From Candidatus Zhuqueibacterota bacterium (lineage in GTDB: Bacteria; Zhuqueibacterota; Zhuqueibacteria; Oceanimicrobiales; Oceanimicrobiaceae): a stretch of DNA of 64,000 bases. Position 1 is the stretch's first letter. The number at the start of each line of letters is the position of its first letter. The notes below the pieces were generated by a model, which searched no databases, was not told the origin of the DNA, and was given only the letters and a program-made list of their open reading frames with translations. This document shows positions 62,153 to 64,000 of this stretch, piece after piece. Made by a program: the position numbers and the translations under genes. The stretch is from positions 1 to 64,000 of the forward strand of contig JAJDAF010000039.1 of assembly GCA_029261995.1 (NCBI GenBank), given 5' to 3'.

Positions 62153-62990
62153 AAGGTTTGTTCCCGGATTTGTATTCGCCCAGTACTTTCAGCTCCCGTG
62201 TCACTTTTTTCAGATCGTGCAGCGCTTCATCGTAGTCGGGTCGCTCCAGCCATTCTATATCGACGTGGAAGGCGTACTCGTCTGGTTGACCTGGAATCGG
62301 TGTGGATTGAATCAGAGCGAGGTTGAGCCCATTGTCGCGAAACACGTTCATCACTTGCGCCAAAGCACCGACTTTGTGCATGGTATGGAAACAGAGTGAC
62401 GCTTTGTTAGCTGAAGCCGTCGCGTCCTGTTCAGGCCTGGTTGCGACCACGAGAAAACGCGTATAGTTCTGATGAATGTTCTCGATCGACTTTGCCAGAA
62501 TCTCGAGGTCGTAGATTTCTGCCGCGAGCGACCCGGCTATCGCTGCCACGCCTTTCTGGTTCTGCTCCTTGATTTCACGCGCGCTATCCGCGGTATCATG
62601 TGATTCGTTGCTCACAATCTCAGGGTGGCTCTCAAGAAACTCACTGCACTGGTGCAGCGCCATCGGGTGTGATTTGACGTTCCGAATGTCGGTCAACTTC
62701 TGGCCCGGCAGCGCCATCAAGTTCTGCTCTATGCGCAAATAGACTTCCCCGATGATGTGGGTCGGCGAGCTTTGCAACAAAGCGTAATTAGGCAGAATGC
62801 TTCCTGCCAGCGTGTTCTCGATGGCCATGACAACGCGGTCAACGTCACCGGCTAGCAATTGCTGGATTTGTTCACGGAACGTCCGGCACTCACAGATATC
62901 GACCTGTGCGTCTGCAAAATACTGGCGCGCTGCCATATCATGGAAGGAGGCTTTTCCGCCCTGGATCGCGATTTTGGTGATTTTGCTCAT
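62133..62990 (-). CDS. pheA: Prephenate dehydratase
   Basis: This 285-residue enzyme makes phenylpyruvate from prephenate. The catalytic domain (about 1-190) has GGKASFHDMAARQYF, the AIENTLAGSI loop and the NYTRFLVV motif. The ACT domain (about 200-275) has GALAQVMNVFRDNGLNL but lacks the ESRP phenylalanine motif, having IQSTPIP instead. It has no chorismate mutase part; that sits in the DAHP synthase fusion. GGGAGG precedes the ATG at 62990. The frame upstream to 63212 is the attenuator region. Confidence 0.95.
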   Translation of the reverse strand: MSKITKIAIQGGKASFHDMAARQYFADAQVDICECRTFREQIQQLLAGDVDRVVMAIENTLAGSILPNYALLQSSPTHIIGEVYLRIEQNLMALPGQKLTDIRNVKSHPMALHQCSEFLESHPEIVSNESHDTADSAREIKEQNQKGVAAIAGSLAAEIYDLEILAKSIENIHQNYTRFLVVATRPEQDATASANKASLCFHTMHKVGALAQVMNVFRDNGLNLALIQSTPIPGQPDEYAFHVDIEWLERPDYDEALHDLKKVTRELKVLGEYKSGNKPYAHSTS

Positions 62991-62999
62991 GTGGTCCTC

Positions 63000-63038
63000 C
63001 CCAAAATAAGAAAGGCCCCGATTTTCATCGGGGCCTTT
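63000..63038 (-). terminator. pheA attenuator
   Basis: A 12-base perfect stem AAAGGCCCCGAT-GAAA-ATCGGGGCCTTT (63038-63011, minus strand) is followed by CTTATTTT, and lies just ahead of the pheA ribosome site. The rival pairing is CGGGGTCTT (63087-63079), at the end of the leader peptide frame. It can pair with nine bases of the left arm (63037-63029) with one U-G wobble, which would undo the terminator. Confidence 0.88.
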
Positions 63039-63076
63039 GTCTGAAATCTGTGATTGACAACTCAACGCACAATCCT

Positions 63077-63142
63077 TCAAGACCCCGGTTCGGAGCCAAA
63101 AAAATAAAAAAAGAAAAATCGGAAATGTGTGTTGGATAGCAT
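63077..63142 (-). CDS. pheL: Phe-rich leader peptide of the pheA operon
   Basis: The 21-residue frame reads MLSNTHFRFFFFYFFG followed by SEPGS. Seven Phe and one Tyr fall within nine codons, as in the E. coli PheL peptide. GAGG lies 7 bases ahead of the ATG. The stop codon sits inside the antiterminator segment, so a ribosome reaching the stop would allow termination, while one stalled at Phe codons would allow read-through. Confidence 0.9.
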   Translation of the reverse strand: MLSNTHFRFFFFYFFGSEPGS

Positions 63143-63167
63143 CGTTTTGCCTCAATAAGAGTACTGA

Positions 63168-63196
63168 ATAGTACTGAACTTGTTTGCGAAAGTCAA
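63168..63196 (-). promoter_or_regulatory. Promoter of the pheA operon
   Basis: On the minus strand TTGACT (63196-63191), 17 bases and TACTAT (63173-63168) form a strong sigma-70 promoter, ending 26 bases ahead of the leader peptide. A near-perfect direct repeat of TTCAGTACT overlaps the -10. Confidence 0.85.
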
Positions 63197-63249
63197 GCTT
63201 GAAATTCACCACACGCTTTCAGCTTCTCAGTCTATTGAGTTGATAGATT

Positions 63250-63969
63250 TCACCGTACTGCGCCCGTAGTCACGCCGTCTCTCGGCAGGAGACTGAATCC
63301 CGATGTTGTCACAAAAACCTTGTAGGTAACGCCTTCGGAGGGGTAAGTGAAAACCGTGTTGCCATAGGCCGCGTCCACGAATCGCAGGCGGTATCCGTGC
63401 TTATAGAGCCACCGCCAACCCGGATCATTCTCGTGAGCGTCCAGGCTGTAGACGGTCTTTTCTTTCATACGCTCATCATGTACGCTAACGTATCGGCCTC
63501 GTACACGAGTCAATTTGTACATGGTGTGCAGGCCGGCGAAATTCAGCCAGTCATCCCATTTCAGGATATCCCCTTCCAGAGTCCATTGGTCACCCTTGAC
63601 GATGAAGCCATTGGTTGCCTGCCGTTGCCCATCCAGGACTGGCGTCACCTCCAGCAGCATGGTTTTGTCTTCGTCCTCAAGGGTATGGCACTGCACCTCG
63701 GCCACCAGTTGCTTGTGGGTAAAACTCTTGAAGGATTGCGCAAACGCGCCTAAAAAAACGAGCGCTACCGAAACCACAATCCAGAGCGTGATAATCAGAA
63801 ACCGGAAAACATGCTGTGACAGGCGAATTGGCTTGGTTTGCACAAAATTCATCTTCTTGATGATGCGGCGGACGCGGTTGAGCAACATGAAGACAAGCGC
63901 AATCATTGACAGAGTCAGAGAGGCGATGCCAAAGGTAACGATATTGGTCATTGCAATAGGGAGGTTCAT
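63250..63969 (-). CDS. Membrane protein of unknown function
   Basis: This 239-residue protein has two TM helices (about 10-31 and 55-77) joined by a basic loop (NRVRRIIKK). A soluble C-terminal domain of about 160 residues, rich in Trp and aromatic residues, is probably periplasmic. I do not place it in a characterised family. AGGGG precedes the ATG. It is on the same strand as the pheA operon, upstream of its promoter. It is complete, starting 32 bases from the window edge. Confidence 0.78.
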   Translation of the reverse strand: MNLPIAMTNIVTFGIASLTLSMIALVFMLLNRVRRIIKKMNFVQTKPIRLSQHVFRFLIITLWIVVSVALVFLGAFAQSFKSFTHKQLVAEVQCHTLEDEDKTMLLEVTPVLDGQRQATNGFIVKGDQWTLEGDILKWDDWLNFAGLHTMYKLTRVRGRYVSVHDERMKEKTVYSLDAHENDPGWRWLYKHGYRLRFVDAAYGNTVFTYPSEGVTYKVFVTTSGFSLLPRDGVTTGAVR

Positions 63970-64000
63970 TGGAGGCCCCTGGGTTGTCGTTCAAAAAAGA

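Overview
The window reads as chromosomal DNA of a Gram-negative (diderm) bacterium. It encodes signal peptides, lipoproteins, a phosphate-type porin and a TonB-like envelope protein. Bacterial eukaryote-like signalling proteins (PEGA, FHA, PP2C, Ser/Thr kinase), a DAHP synthase-chorismate mutase fusion of the Bacteroidota type, a full-length glutaminyl-tRNA synthetase and a large-insert PstC/PstA pair together suggest an FCB-like or candidate-phylum lineage (KSB1/Calditrichota-like). That placement is inference: no rRNA, tRNA or ribosomal protein gene lies in the window. No CRISPR array or complete transposase was seen.

Layout. 1-431: 5' ribozyme end of a group II intron leaving the window. 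893-2670: ankyrin-repeat protein and five-haem cytochrome. 2671-3598: repeat-rich spacer ending in a strong terminator. 3599-22424: two divergent gene sets that look like one envelope-spanning phospho-signalling system. On the minus strand are a TonB-like anchor and four secreted proteins. On the plus strand are a TPR-TM-TPR protein, a PEGA-domain Ser/Thr kinase, a double-FHA/FG-GAP propeller protein, a PP2C phosphatase with a periplasmic tail, a second TPR-TM-TPR protein and a TPR-pseudokinase. 22451-33421: phosphate regulon (phoU-pstB-pstA-pstC-pstS, OprP/O-like porin, and an mgsA-ppa operon), with argF and a small Cys-rich protein between. 33598-35266: ECF sigma, anti-sigma and Spy/CpxP-like protein. 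35378-46700: threonine synthase, a kinase-M23-aminotransferase fusion, glnS, a creatininase-family hydrolase, trmB, phoR-phoB and hsp20. 46977-58597: one long branched-chain amino acid operon (ilvD-ilvB-ilvH-ilvC-cimA-leuA-leuC-leuD-leuB). 58709-59704: triple-repeat Spy-like lipoprotein. 59892-63196: phenylalanine operon (pheA, aminotransferase, DAHP synthase-chorismate mutase). 63250-63969: membrane protein of unknown function.

Regulation readable from the sequence. Three promoters (pstS, porin, mgsA) share an 11-bp-periodic direct repeat (TGTAACA-like) lying exactly 10 bases ahead of a -10 hexamer, which is a PhoB-type architecture. One of them drives methylglyoxal synthase plus an exported pyrophosphatase, both phosphate-releasing enzymes. 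The two amino-acid operons each begin with a near-consensus sigma-70 promoter and a short leader peptide ahead of the first enzyme gene. These are a Phe-rich 21-residue peptide with a matching terminator/antiterminator before pheA, and a Leu/Ile-rich 39-residue peptide before ilvD. The kinase gene of the signalling cluster has a good sigma-54 (-24/-12) match, with weaker matches upstream of its neighbours.

The strongest candidates for something undescribed are the 3599-22424 envelope phospho-signalling cluster and the Pho-controlled mgsA-ppa operon.
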